Shown: positions 44,083 to 52,264, numbered from the stretch's first letter. The stretch: DNA of 58,334 bases from an uncultured Erysipelotrichaceae bacterium (GCA_944326055.1 CALVCT010000065.1:1-58334), one strand, 5' to 3'. The notes: generated by a model not told the origin, from the letters alone. Program-made: numbers and translations.

Positions 44083-46582
44083 CTTTTACCTCCATCGCGA
44101 TATCGACATCAGCTACTTTTTCATTGCGCGTGTCGTAATTGCCTTTGAAATGACAGATCGTTTGATAATTACAATATGTACAAGCGCCACTTCTTGGTGA
44201 AAGTGAGATATCACCATCTTTAAGATGTTTATAAAGGTAGCGATAGACTTCTTCAAGTAGCTCTGTCGCTTTATTTATATCGGCTGTATGTCTCTTGTCG
44301 TAGCCATCTGTTATCTTGCCAGCGATATATCTATTTCCTTTATCAAGTTCTTTCATATCGTCAAAGATGAGCCCAGTGAACTTATGGGCCTTGAGGAACT
44401 CTTCATCAAGAGTCTTTGTTGGGTCTTGTTCGATCAGACCTTTTGTAGAGTACTTAAAATCATCGATCTTGAGTGGCGGATGCTTGATGTTGACATATAG
44501 ACAAGCCGCTGCTTCAAGATGACTTATGAGTCTATACATGACTGTGTAGGTCAAAAGTTGCAGTTTCTCACCTTTGGCGATCGCTTCTTTTGATAGGGTA
44601 TGATCGCTCGTCTTATAATCTAAGATCCTAAAATATCGAGGTTCTTCTTTTTCTTTGCGGACATCGATACGATCGATATAGCCATTGATATGTACTTTGG
44701 CATCACTACTATCTAAAAAGGTCTCATCGATGTGATATTCATTATCTGCTGGCTCATAATCAGTATTCTTTTCGATATCATCCAAGACCTGTAGTTCAAG
44801 TTCAAGGTTTTGGGCGATCTTATTGATGAGGATAGTTATCTCTTCTTTTCTTTTTGGATAGATGAGTTCAAGTATCTCGTGGTAGTGATCGAGGACTCTA
44901 GTTACTGTCGCTTCATAGCCATTTGTATATTCTTTCCCCTTATCTTTGATCAACTCTTCCATCACTTTATGGAAGATCGTTCCAGTCATCGCAGCATCAA
45001 GATCGCTCGTCTTTGGCTCATAGAGTTTGAGCGCTCTTTTGAGGAAGTAGGAATATGGGCACCTGAACCAGCTCTCAAAAGAAGAGATCGAACCTTTGAG
45101 CGCTTCGTCTTCAAAGAAGATCGTACTATCTTTTAATTTTAGATCGTAATCGATCTTACGATCAGTGATAGAGGCAAGCCTAAAGTCGACATCTGGTAGT
45201 TTTTTGAATCTTTCATCATAGATCAGGGCTTTACCATCAAGTGTACTTTCAGCCAAGACGAAAGTTGTCGTGTCACATGCACTGAAGAACTTAAAGTGTT
45301 CTATGTAGTCGCTATAGCGTTTGGCAAGTGCTGGATAGTCAGTCTTCTCAAGAGCTTTTTCATCAAGGAAGCCTTCTTTCACTTTAAAGTCAGGATAGAC
45401 TTCACTATTGGGATCCAAGACAAAGAGCTGTTTTTTTCTTATCGTGCTTTTATGAAGATCAAAGATCTTGATGCCATCTTGATCATCCTCATAAGTCAAA
45501 GCCTCTAGCTCCTGTCTTAAAAGATCGAAGGACTCATTTAGATGATCCTTATGCGCTTCGATGATCTTTTTGATCATCAGACTCTCTTTGTCATCTTTGG
45601 CTATCGTTTCAAAAGATAAGATGATCGCCTCTTTTAAAGAGCCACAGCCTTTGATCTTTTCAAGCAGAGGTAGATAGTTCATATGTGCTCTCTCAGCTCT
45701 TTTTTCAAGTTCTTTATAATAACTTAGGCTTTGATCTTCGATGTCTTTGAAGCGATCTAATCCTTTAAGCTCGATCTTTTCTGTATGATCTGAAAGATAG
45801 GTACAAAGAGCTTTCTTGTCTTCTACTTCTAAGATGTCAAGATCGACGACTTGCCGATAGGAAAGTGGTGTAAAGTCACGCCATAGATCGATAAGAGCTA
45901 AAAGACGCTTAGCTTTCATACTATCAGTGATCGCATCAGCCATCTTATAAGGGAGGCCATAGCGCTTTAGTGTCACTTTTATAAGTGGCATATTACTCTT
46001 AGATGTACAGATGGCACAGTCTTTTGGCTCATAGCCTTCATCTATGATGATCTGTGCGATCGATTCGATACCACTTCGAACGTTGAGTGTGTCAAGCTTC
46101 TTTAGGTCATGGTTTAAAAGACTTGGAAGATCAAGGTAAGTAGCACCATGATCTAACATACGCTTTAAAATATCTTTTATAGGTTCTTCATAGTAAGCAT
46201 CGACGATCTTCACATCACTGAAGTCAGATCTTAAAAGATCATCGAGTTTAGAGGTGTCATAAGATCCTACTTCTTTGAGCAGTTTTTTATAATCATCGAT
46301 GATATCTAAGCTATCGATGTCTATGTGATAGTAATCGATGAGTTTTCGATCATTTATGAGATCTTTTAGGAAACTAAGATCATTTAATGAATTCTTAAGA
46401 TCTTTTAGATCGAGCTTTATGAGCTTCTTGTATATCTCGTAGATGTCGATATCATAAGGGACTAGACTATCGATATAGGCAGAAGGTGTCAGCACTTTAC
46501 TTGCGAAAAGTAAGCCATCTTCTTTCACTAAGTAGTCGATCACATCGTCGATCAGATCATATGGTGCAATATATATCGTCAT
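44072..46582 (-). CDS. addB: AddB/RexB nuclease subunit, compact form
   Basis: An 836-residue AddB, around 300 shorter than typical. The N-terminus lacks the Walker A of Bacillus AddB, as RexB proteins do. The C-terminal nuclease has IDRIDVRKEKEEPRYFRILD followed by YKTSD with the catalytic Asp and Lys. The iron-sulfur Cys set is recognisable: SWFRCPYSYFLKR and later CTYCNYQTIC. The start at 46582 is chosen because TATAAT ends 6 bases before it; another in-frame ATG 18 bases upstream lies inside the promoter. With addA it repairs DNA breaks by making 3' single strands for RecA. Confidence 0.9.
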   Translation of the reverse strand: MTIYIAPYDLIDDVIDYLVKEDGLLFASKVLTPSAYIDSLVPYDIDIYEIYKKLIKLDLKDLKNSLNDLSFLKDLINDRKLIDYYHIDIDSLDIIDDYKKLLKEVGSYDTSKLDDLLRSDFSDVKIVDAYYEEPIKDILKRMLDHGATYLDLPSLLNHDLKKLDTLNVRSGIESIAQIIIDEGYEPKDCAICTSKSNMPLIKVTLKRYGLPYKMADAITDSMKAKRLLALIDLWRDFTPLSYRQVVDLDILEVEDKKALCTYLSDHTEKIELKGLDRFKDIEDQSLSYYKELEKRAERAHMNYLPLLEKIKGCGSLKEAIILSFETIAKDDKESLMIKKIIEAHKDHLNESFDLLRQELEALTYEDDQDGIKIFDLHKSTIRKKQLFVLDPNSEVYPDFKVKEGFLDEKALEKTDYPALAKRYSDYIEHFKFFSACDTTTFVLAESTLDGKALIYDERFKKLPDVDFRLASITDRKIDYDLKLKDSTIFFEDEALKGSISSFESWFRCPYSYFLKRALKLYEPKTSDLDAAMTGTIFHKVMEELIKDKGKEYTNGYEATVTRVLDHYHEILELIYPKRKEEITILINKIAQNLELELQVLDDIEKNTDYEPADNEYHIDETFLDSSDAKVHINGYIDRIDVRKEKEEPRYFRILDYKTSDHTLSKEAIAKGEKLQLLTYTVMYRLISHLEAAACLYVNIKHPPLKIDDFKYSTKGLIEQDPTKTLDEEFLKAHKFTGLIFDDMKELDKGNRYIAGKITDGYDKRHTADINKATELLEEVYRYLYKHLKDGDISLSPRSGACTYCNYQTICHFKGNYDTRNEKVADVDIAMEVKDAE

Positions 46583-46588
46583 AGCTAT

Positions 46589-46594
46589 ATTATA
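46589..46594 (-). promoter_or_regulatory. -10 promoter of addBA, leaderless
   Basis: TATAAT on the minus strand (46594-46589) followed by 6 bases (ATAGCT) and the ATG at 46582. No Shine-Dalgarno and no clear -35 box. Confidence 0.7.
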
Positions 46595-46696
46595 ATTCAT
46601 CTGGCTTTCTAATAGATGAAAAAGCTACTTGAGATATAGATCAGTCAAAGATCTTACACTGAGTAAAGAATAAAACTGAGCAAATATCTTTTGATG

Positions 46697-46705
46697 TGAT
46701 AAAAT
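46697..46705 (+). promoter_or_regulatory. Extended -10 promoter of gpmI
   Basis: TGATAAAAT (46697-46705). Transcription would start near 46712, before AAGGAGG and the ATG at 46731. Confidence 0.5.
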
Positions 46706-46730
46706 TGACATATCGAGAAGGAGGAAATAT

Positions 46731-48299
46731 ATGGAGAAGAAACCAGTCGTATTAGTCGTTATGGATGGTGTCGGTATCTCAGCAAATAGTGAAGGCAATG
46801 CCGTCAAGAACGCTTATACGCCAACATTAGATCATCTGTGGGCTACATGTCCTCATACAGCGATCAAAGCTCATGGTACAGCTGTTGGACTACCTAGTGA
46901 TAGTGATATGGGCAATAGTGAGGTCGGTCATAACGCTATTGGATGTGGTCAGATCTACTCACAGGGTGCTAAGCTCGTCAATGAGTCGATCGCTAGTGGT
47001 AGGATCTATGAAAGTGAGACATGGAAGAGTTTAGCTGATAATGCGAAGGGACATACTTTACATTTCTTAGGCCTTTTATCTGATGGCAATGTCCACTCTA
47101 ATATCAGCCATTTAAAAGCTATGATCACTGAGGCGAAAAAAGAGGGCATCACTAGAGTCCGCGTCCACGCTCTTATGGATGGACGCGATGTCCCTGAGAC
47201 TTCAGGATTACAGTATATCGATGAGATCGAAGCTCATATGGCTTCACTCAATGACGATACTTTTGATGCGCGTATCGCTTCTGGTGGTGGTCGTATGTAT
47301 ATCACGATGGACCGCTATGAATCTAACTGGGAGATGGTCAAACGTGGTTGGGACACGCATGTCTTAGGTATTGGAAGACACTTTAAGAGTGCTACTGAAG
47401 CTATCGAGACTTACAGGAAAGAGCTTGGCGTCAATGACCAGGATCTACATGAGTTCGTCATCGTCGATGAGAATGATAAGCCAGTAGGTACGATCGAAGA
47501 TCATGATTCAGTCATCCTTTATAACTTCCGTGGCGATAGAGCGATAGAGATCTCAAGAGCCTTCGATGAAGATGATTTCAAACACTTTGATAGAGTAAGA
47601 AGACCTGATGTCTATTATGCGGGTATGTTAGAGTATGATGGAGATCTGCATATCCCAAAACATTATCTTGTCGATCCACCTTCAATCAAAGAAACGATGA
47701 GTGAGTATCTTGTCAAGTATGGTATCAAGTCATATGCGATCTCTGAGACACAGAAGTTTGGTCACGTCACTTATTTCTGGAACGGCAACCGTTCTGAGAA
47801 GTTCTCTGATGAACTTGAGACTTGGGTAGAGATAAAGAGTGACGTCATTCCTTTTGAACAACGTCCTTGGATGAAAGCTGCAGAGATCACAGATAAGCTC
47901 TGTGAGGCGATCGAAAAAGACGAGAACTCCTTCTATCGTGTCAACTTCCCAAATGGCGATATGGTCGGACATACAGGTAATTATGAAGCGACGATCATCG
48001 GTGTTGAAGCAGTCGATCTCTGTCTCAAGAGGATCATTGAAGCTTGTGATAAAGTCGGTGCAACGCTGATCATCACAGCCGATCATGGTAACGCGGATGA
48101 GATGTATGAGAAGCGTAAGAAAGAAACTGATCCGATCAAACCAAAGACATCACATACGCTTTCACCTGTTCCATTCATCATCTATGGTAGAGATGTCAAG
48201 ATCAAAGAAGGTAATTTCGGCCTCAGCAATATCGCTGCGACAGTCTTCACTCTGTTAGGACTTGAGATACCAGATTCTTGGAACGAAAGTATGATCTAA
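46731..48299 (+). CDS. gpmI: 2,3-bisphosphoglycerate-independent phosphoglycerate mutase
   Basis: A 522-residue glycolytic enzyme converting 3- and 2-phosphoglycerate with two manganese ions. N-terminal metal site VVLVVMDGVGIS; the phosphoserine nucleophile is in DSDMGNSEVGHNAIG (about Ser63); HALMDGRDVPETSG; later metal ligands in NFPNGDMVGHTG and LIITADHGNADEM. AGAAGGAGG precedes the start. Stands alone with its own promoter and terminator. Confidence 0.97.
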   Translation: MEKKPVVLVVMDGVGISANSEGNAVKNAYTPTLDHLWATCPHTAIKAHGTAVGLPSDSDMGNSEVGHNAIGCGQIYSQGAKLVNESIASGRIYESETWKSLADNAKGHTLHFLGLLSDGNVHSNISHLKAMITEAKKEGITRVRVHALMDGRDVPETSGLQYIDEIEAHMASLNDDTFDARIASGGGRMYITMDRYESNWEMVKRGWDTHVLGIGRHFKSATEAIETYRKELGVNDQDLHEFVIVDENDKPVGTIEDHDSVILYNFRGDRAIEISRAFDEDDFKHFDRVRRPDVYYAGMLEYDGDLHIPKHYLVDPPSIKETMSEYLVKYGIKSYAISETQKFGHVTYFWNGNRSEKFSDELETWVEIKSDVIPFEQRPWMKAAEITDKLCEAIEKDENSFYRVNFPNGDMVGHTGNYEATIIGVEAVDLCLKRIIEACDKVGATLIITADHGNADEMYEKRKKETDPIKPKTSHTLSPVPFIIYGRDVKIKEGNFGLSNIAATVFTLLGLEIPDSWNESMI

Positions 48300-48302
48300 T
48301 AT

Positions 48303-48329
48303 AAAGGCACAGCTCAGGCTGTGTCTTTA
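48303..48329. terminator. Bidirectional terminator after gpmI
   Basis: AAAGGCACAGC pairs with GCTGTGTCTTT around TCAG (one mismatch), with T-rich flanks on both strands. Serves gpmI and the convergent membrane protein gene. Confidence 0.85.
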
Positions 48330-48959
48330 TTTAATAAGTCTATTATCGTCGATGAAACTTTCTGCAGCTTTAATTAGAAAGTTCTTTCTTTTGGTCTTGT
48401 AGTAAGAGATGATGGATGCGATGATGATAAGTCCGCCTAAGAAACAGACGATCATATCAGTCATCGTATCATAGACACCTTCACTGGCATTATTGATCGC
48501 ATCATTGCCAAAGAAGACCAAAAGGGCAAATTCAAAACATTCCCATAAAAAAGCGATGAAGGAGTTGAGACCCAAGACATAAGTCGTAGCGATAAAAAGA
48601 GAACGCTTGTCTTTTATCGATGGATCTTTTTTAAGATAGACATAGATGAGATAGATGAAAAAGGCGATGAGGATACCACTTGTAAAATGTAATATCTGAT
48701 CAAAGTAAGTGAAGCTATAAAAACCAAAGATATTACCACCTATCATCGCAGCCATGACGAAGATATCATAAGCGATGATCATATAGTCATTGAACTTGAG
48801 CTTGACGATATATGATACACAATATGGTAAAAACGGCATGATCGCTGCAAGTAATAAATAACCTAAACGTCCGATATCTTCATAGAGTCGAAGATAGAAT
48901 AAAGCGATGATAAGTGTAAGATAGAAGATCGTAAGGACGAGATATTTTAATTTCTTCAT
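48327..48959 (-). CDS. Polytopic membrane protein (DUF2238-like)
   Basis: A 210-residue protein with about six hydrophobic helices. Polar residues within or near helices, HFTSGILIAFFIYL, LWECFEFALLV and YDTMTDMIVCFLGG, resemble the conserved His, Glu and Asp pattern of DUF2238 membrane proteins. The resemblance is by pattern only. The start at 48959 is chosen because TATACT lies exactly 6 bases upstream and the longer frame would overlap the divergent gene; no Shine-Dalgarno, so leaderless. Confidence 0.7.
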   Translation of the reverse strand: MKKLKYLVLTIFYLTLIIALFYLRLYEDIGRLGYLLLAAIMPFLPYCVSYIVKLKFNDYMIIAYDIFVMAAMIGGNIFGFYSFTYFDQILHFTSGILIAFFIYLIYVYLKKDPSIKDKRSLFIATTYVLGLNSFIAFLWECFEFALLVFFGNDAINNASEGVYDTMTDMIVCFLGGLIIIASIISYYKTKRKNFLIKAAESFIDDNRLIK

Positions 48960-48965
48960 AAACTT

Positions 48966-48975
48966 AGTATACAAT
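48966..48975. promoter_or_regulatory. Overlapping divergent leaderless promoters
   Basis: The minus-strand -10 box TATACT (48971-48966) is 6 bases from the start at 48959. The plus-strand -10 box TACAAT (48970-48975) is 6 bases from the GTG at 48982. The two boxes share two base pairs, so both promoters cannot be occupied at once. Confidence 0.65.
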
Positions 48976-48981
48976 AGACGT

Positions 48982-50241
48982 GTGGAAAGATTAAAGAGGA
49001 CCTTGGCTGACATCGTCTCGATCGTTGCTTCTTTGGCGCTTTTAGCTGTCGGCGTCATCTTCATCTTAGAAGCTAGTATGGGGCTCACAGTGACTTGGCT
49101 TCTTTTAGTCATCTTTTTAGCGATCATGACCATCGCCAATATCATCTCTGTGATCATCAAGAAAAGAGCCTTCAAAGAAGGTATCATCTATGCTTTAGCA
49201 CACTTTTTGATCTTGGCTCTAGTCCTTCTCTATCCATCGCTTTATGTTGGTTTTGTCGGTCTTACGACAGGCCTTTATGCTTTGCTTAATAGTGTCGTTT
49301 ATTTTGTTGATTATCATTTGGCGCGCAAAGATCATATCAAAGGTATCTTTTCGAAGTTCGTCACTTCAGTGCTTTATTTTTTGGCTGCTCTAGTCTTATT
49401 TATCGTACCAAACAAAAGCTCTGCCATCATCTTCATCGTTTCCGGTATCTATCTGATCATCGCTGCCATCATCCATCTTTTAGAGTCGATACTCGATATC
49501 GTCGATCGTCGTTTTAATGTTTCTTTATCCTTGCCTATCATCTTTGGAGCACTATTACCTCCACGTGTCTATCTCAAACAGATAAAGACGATCGATCAAG
49601 ACGAGCGTGTCATCAGTGATGTCAAAGACAATCCTCAAGCACCACTTGAGATCTTCATCTATCTACGTGATGGCTTGTTTGAAAGTTTGGGCCATGTCGA
49701 TATTGCGTATGATGGCGTAGTCTATTCTTATGGTCTGCATGATCCTAAAGCCCGCAAGATCTTTGGCAGTGCAGGTGATGGCGTCTTGATCAGAGTCGAT
49801 CGCGATCCTTTTATGGAAAACTGTCTTAAATCAGGTAAGACGATCGTTTTAGATTTCAAACTTGAACCAGATGAAAAAGAAATGGCGATCATCAAGGGCA
49901 GGATAGATGAGCTCATGAAAGACACGATACCTTTTGCGTGTGACGCCAAGATCGAAGAAGAACTAGGGGAGCCAATGGATGCTCAGGACTATATCAGCGA
50001 TGTCTATCGTGATACACATTGTGAGCTATACAAATTCAAAAAAGGCCGTTTCAAAACTTATTTCGTTTTTACGACTAATTGTGTGTTGCTGGCGGATCAT
50101 CTAGTCCGCAATAAAGAGATCGACCTTCTCAATATGTCGGGTATCATCACCCCTGGCAACTACCTCAATTTCTTATATTCCCTCTACTTAAAAGAAGATT
50201 CGATCGTTAAAGATCTCGTCGTCATGAAAAAGAAAGACTGA
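48982..50241 (+). CDS. Membrane protein with DUF308-like N-terminus and permuted papain-like C-terminus
   Basis: A 419-residue protein starting at GTG, fixed by the -10 box 6 bases upstream. The first 185 residues hold six or so membrane helices, resembling HdeD/DUF308. The C-terminal 220 residues are soluble. They show ESLGHVDIAYDGVVYSYG (His238) and later FTTNCVLLADHLV (Cys367) and GIITPGNYLNFLY. A His motif before the Cys is the order of permuted papain-like (NlpC/P60-like, LRAT/YiiX) enzymes, so this may be a membrane-tethered peptidase, amidase or acyltransferase. Biochemical role unknown; the family assignment is inference. Confidence 0.7.
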   Translation: MERLKRTLADIVSIVASLALLAVGVIFILEASMGLTVTWLLLVIFLAIMTIANIISVIIKKRAFKEGIIYALAHFLILALVLLYPSLYVGFVGLTTGLYALLNSVVYFVDYHLARKDHIKGIFSKFVTSVLYFLAALVLFIVPNKSSAIIFIVSGIYLIIAAIIHLLESILDIVDRRFNVSLSLPIIFGALLPPRVYLKQIKTIDQDERVISDVKDNPQAPLEIFIYLRDGLFESLGHVDIAYDGVVYSYGLHDPKARKIFGSAGDGVLIRVDRDPFMENCLKSGKTIVLDFKLEPDEKEMAIIKGRIDELMKDTIPFACDAKIEEELGEPMDAQDYISDVYRDTHCELYKFKKGRFKTYFVFTTNCVLLADHLVRNKEIDLLNMSGIITPGNYLNFLYSLYLKEDSIVKDLVVMKKKD

Positions 50242-50261
50242 TCATTTCTTTTTGATCAGTC
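50236..50261 (-). terminator. Terminator inside a convergent gene end
   Basis: GACTGATCA pairs perfectly with TGATCAGTC across 8 bases. On the minus strand a T-rich run (TTTCTTTTTC) follows, so it ends the minus-strand gene 50760-50242. The stem includes the stop codons of both convergent genes, and the T-run lies in the last codons of the plus-strand gene. Confidence 0.75.
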
Positions 50262-50760
50262 CTTGACGAGCTAGGTAGCTTTTTACTTTATCAAGATCGT
50301 TAGCTTTCTTAAAACCGGAGATCTTGATGTACATGAACTCATTACGTCCAAAAAGTAAGATCATCAACTTCTTAGTTAAGATGACTTTATAGATGTCTTT
50401 GTATTCCAACTTATAGTAATTGTCTTGTGTCTCATTATCGACTTTGAGATAGAGATCGAAAAATTGGATATCTAAGACCTGCTTGTTTGTATGGTGTTTC
50501 TTTTTTAGTCTTATAAGCCAGATCAAAGCTCTTAATAGAGGCCATAAGATACAGACCCACGCACTAAGCAAGATTAAAGCTGTCCCTAAGATCATTGCTT
50601 GTAAGTTGAGGATCAATAGATCAAAATTCGCTATCGTATAACCGATAAAGAAGATGCACATGAAGAGATAGAAGATGCTCAAAAATCTGTGTGACAAGAT
50701 ATTGCCTTTGACGATATCGAGATAAGTCAGTTCTGTTTTGTTTATAACTTTTGCTTCCAT
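50242..50760 (-). CDS. Two-helix membrane protein with C-terminal YcxB-like region
   Basis: A 172-residue protein: short N-terminal cytoplasmic part, two hydrophobic helices (FLSIFYLFMCIFFIGYTIA and AMILGTALILLSAWVCILW), a basic stretch and a beta-rich cytoplasmic domain with YYKLEYKDIYKVILTKKLMI. The pattern resembles YcxB-like proteins of unknown function. Start 50760 is chosen from the TATAAT box 7 bases upstream; it lacks a ribosome site. Confidence 0.7.
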   Translation of the reverse strand: MEAKVINKTELTYLDIVKGNILSHRFLSIFYLFMCIFFIGYTIANFDLLILNLQAMILGTALILLSAWVCILWPLLRALIWLIRLKKKHHTNKQVLDIQFFDLYLKVDNETQDNYYKLEYKDIYKVILTKKLMILLFGRNEFMYIKISGFKKANDLDKVKSYLARQGLIKKK

Positions 50761-50767
50761 AGTGGAT

Positions 50768-50773
50768 ATTATA
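50768..50773 (-). promoter_or_regulatory. -10 promoter of the YcxB-like gene, leaderless
   Basis: TATAAT on the minus strand (50773-50768), 7 bases before the ATG at 50760. Confidence 0.65.
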
Positions 50774-50782
50774 ATCAAATAT

Positions 50783-50811
50783 TTGGCGTCTTACACTAAA
50801 AATCGTATAAT
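50783..50811 (+). promoter_or_regulatory. Promoter of the Nudix-tmk-holB-ricT-rsmI operon, leaderless
   Basis: TTGGCG (50783-50788), 17-base spacer, TATAAT (50806-50811), then 6 bases (AGACGC) to the ATG at 50818. No ribosome site. Confidence 0.75.
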
Positions 50812-50817
50812 AGACGC

Positions 50818-51342
50818 ATGGAAAGAACACTAGACAGTAAAAAGATCTATGAAGGCAAAGTCGTTAGATTGAAGCTTGATGATGTCATCTTAGATGATGG
50901 TACTAAGACGAAAAGAGAAGTCGTGATCCATCATGGTGGTGCTTGTATCGCTGTGAGGTCCAAAGATGACAAGTATTATATGGTAAGGCAATATCGCTAT
51001 GCCCAAGGTATGGAGATGTTGGAGTTTTGTGCCGGAAAGCTCGAAGAAGCGGAAGATCCGAAAGATGCGGTGATAAGAGAAGCTAATGAAGAGCTCGGCG
51101 TAAGTGTCAGAGATGTCAAAGAATACGGTTTTATGGTACCGACATGTGGTTATTCCTCTGAGCGCATCTATCTATATAGCGCCATTGAAGATGGTCAGAT
51201 CGGTCAGCATTTAGACGCTGATGAAAGGCTTGATATCGTCAAGTTTAGTTTAGAGGAGATAGAAGAGATGATCGCAAGTGGGAAGATCGTCGATGCTAAG
51301 ACGATCTGCCTCATCTATCATCTAAAGAAGGAAGTGAGATAA
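50818..51342 (+). CDS. Nudix hydrolase, ADP-ribose pyrophosphatase type
   Basis: A 174-residue Nudix protein. The Nudix box reads GKLEEAEDPKDAVIREANEE followed by LGV, a full match to GX5EX7REUXEEXGU. The preceding MVRQYRYAQGMEMLEFCAG is typical of ADP-ribose pyrophosphatases (NudF). It probably splits ADP-ribose to AMP and ribose-5-phosphate. First gene of an operon to rsmI; its stop overlaps the next start by one base. Confidence 0.92.
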   Translation: MERTLDSKKIYEGKVVRLKLDDVILDDGTKTKREVVIHHGGACIAVRSKDDKYYMVRQYRYAQGMEMLEFCAGKLEEAEDPKDAVIREANEELGVSVRDVKEYGFMVPTCGYSSERIYLYSAIEDGQIGQHLDADERLDIVKFSLEEIEEMIASGKIVDAKTICLIYHLKKEVR

Positions 51343-51638
51343 TGACAGAAAAGATCGAGATCAGAGAATTAGAAGGAATACTTAAAGATAGAGAAGTCAA
51401 AGAGCCTATCGTTTTGTTAAGCGATGGCAAAGAAGTAGCTGCTTTGATCAGTTTGGATGATCTAGCACTCTTAAATGAAGTGAATGCTGAGCTAGAGATG
51501 ACATTGCCAAATATCGATGTCAAGATCATGACTGATCAAAACTTACATCTTGATTATGAAGTATATGAGAAGCTTAGAGATCAATTACTCAAGTCTTTTG
51601 AAGCCGTCTTTGCGCCAAAAGTGGAGAAGATGAATTGA
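51342..51638 (+). CDS. Small protein of unknown function, Phd-like N-terminus possible
   Basis: A 98-residue protein with no membrane segment. The segment EPIVLLSDGKEVAALISLDD resembles the beta-strand core of Phd/YefM antitoxins, with an acidic helical tail. No toxin-like gene is adjacent, so an antitoxin role is doubtful. Bacillus has the cyclic-di-AMP receptor gene darA (yaaQ) between tmk and holB, and this protein is neither in that place nor like it. It overlaps tmk by one base. Confidence 0.6.
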   Translation: MTEKIEIRELEGILKDREVKEPIVLLSDGKEVAALISLDDLALLNEVNAELEMTLPNIDVKIMTDQNLHLDYEVYEKLRDQLLKSFEAVFAPKVEKMN

Positions 51639-52264
51639 TGGAAAGGGGACTTTTCGTCACACTTGAAGGACCTGATGGTTCAGGAAAATCTACGATCGCA
51701 CCACTACTAGCTAAAAGGCTCATAGATGACGGTGTCGATCTTGTCTTGACGCGTGAGCCAGGTGGTGTCAAGATCTCGGAAGATATCAGATCTATAATCT
51801 TAGATCCAAAGAATATAACGATGGATGCCAAGACTGAGGCACTACTCTATGCCGCAGCACGCCGCCAACATCTCATCGAGAAGGTCTTACCAGCACTTAC
51901 TGATGGCAAACTTGTCTTGTGTGAGCGTTTCATCGATTCGTCTTTAGCTTATCAAGGCTATGGACGGAAGATCGGTTTTGATCAAGTCTATGATCTCAAT
52001 ATGTTTGCGATCGAAGAGCACATGCCAGATCTGACGATCTATTTCGATATCGATGAGAAGACGGGACTTGAAAGGATAGAAAAACATCGGAAAGATAAGG
52101 ACCGTTTGGATAGCGAGTCACTTGCTTTTCATAGCGCTGTCCATGAAGGTTATAAAGAAGTCTTACGTCGCTTTAAAGAACGTATCATCATCATCGATGC
52201 CTCAAGATCGATCGAAGAGGTGACACAAGCTGCTTATCAGGTACTGAAGGATAATCTATGCTAG
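51638..52264 (+). CDS. tmk: Thymidylate kinase
   Basis: A 208-residue kinase converting dTMP to dTDP. P-loop LEGPDGSGKSTI at the N-terminus, DR(E)-type motif VLTREPGGVKISE, LLYAAARRQHLIEKV, VLCERFIDSSLAYQG and the LID region. The ATG at 51638 overlaps the previous stop; an upstream TTG is rejected. GGAGAAG is the ribosome site. Confidence 0.96.
   Translation: MERGLFVTLEGPDGSGKSTIAPLLAKRLIDDGVDLVLTREPGGVKISEDIRSIILDPKNITMDAKTEALLYAAARRQHLIEKVLPALTDGKLVLCERFIDSSLAYQGYGRKIGFDQVYDLNMFAIEEHMPDLTIYFDIDEKTGLERIEKHRKDKDRLDSESLAFHSAVHEGYKEVLRRFKERIIIIDASRSIEEVTQAAYQVLKDNLC

Noticed and set aside
48960-49187. Longer N-terminus for the DUF2238-like protein
   Set aside because: It would be antisense to the GTG-started membrane protein and lies upstream of the TATACT box; hydrophobic protein sequence begins at 48959.
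51342-51638. Toxin-antitoxin pair involving the Phd-like small protein
   Set aside because: Both neighbours are housekeeping enzymes; no small toxin gene is adjacent on either strand.
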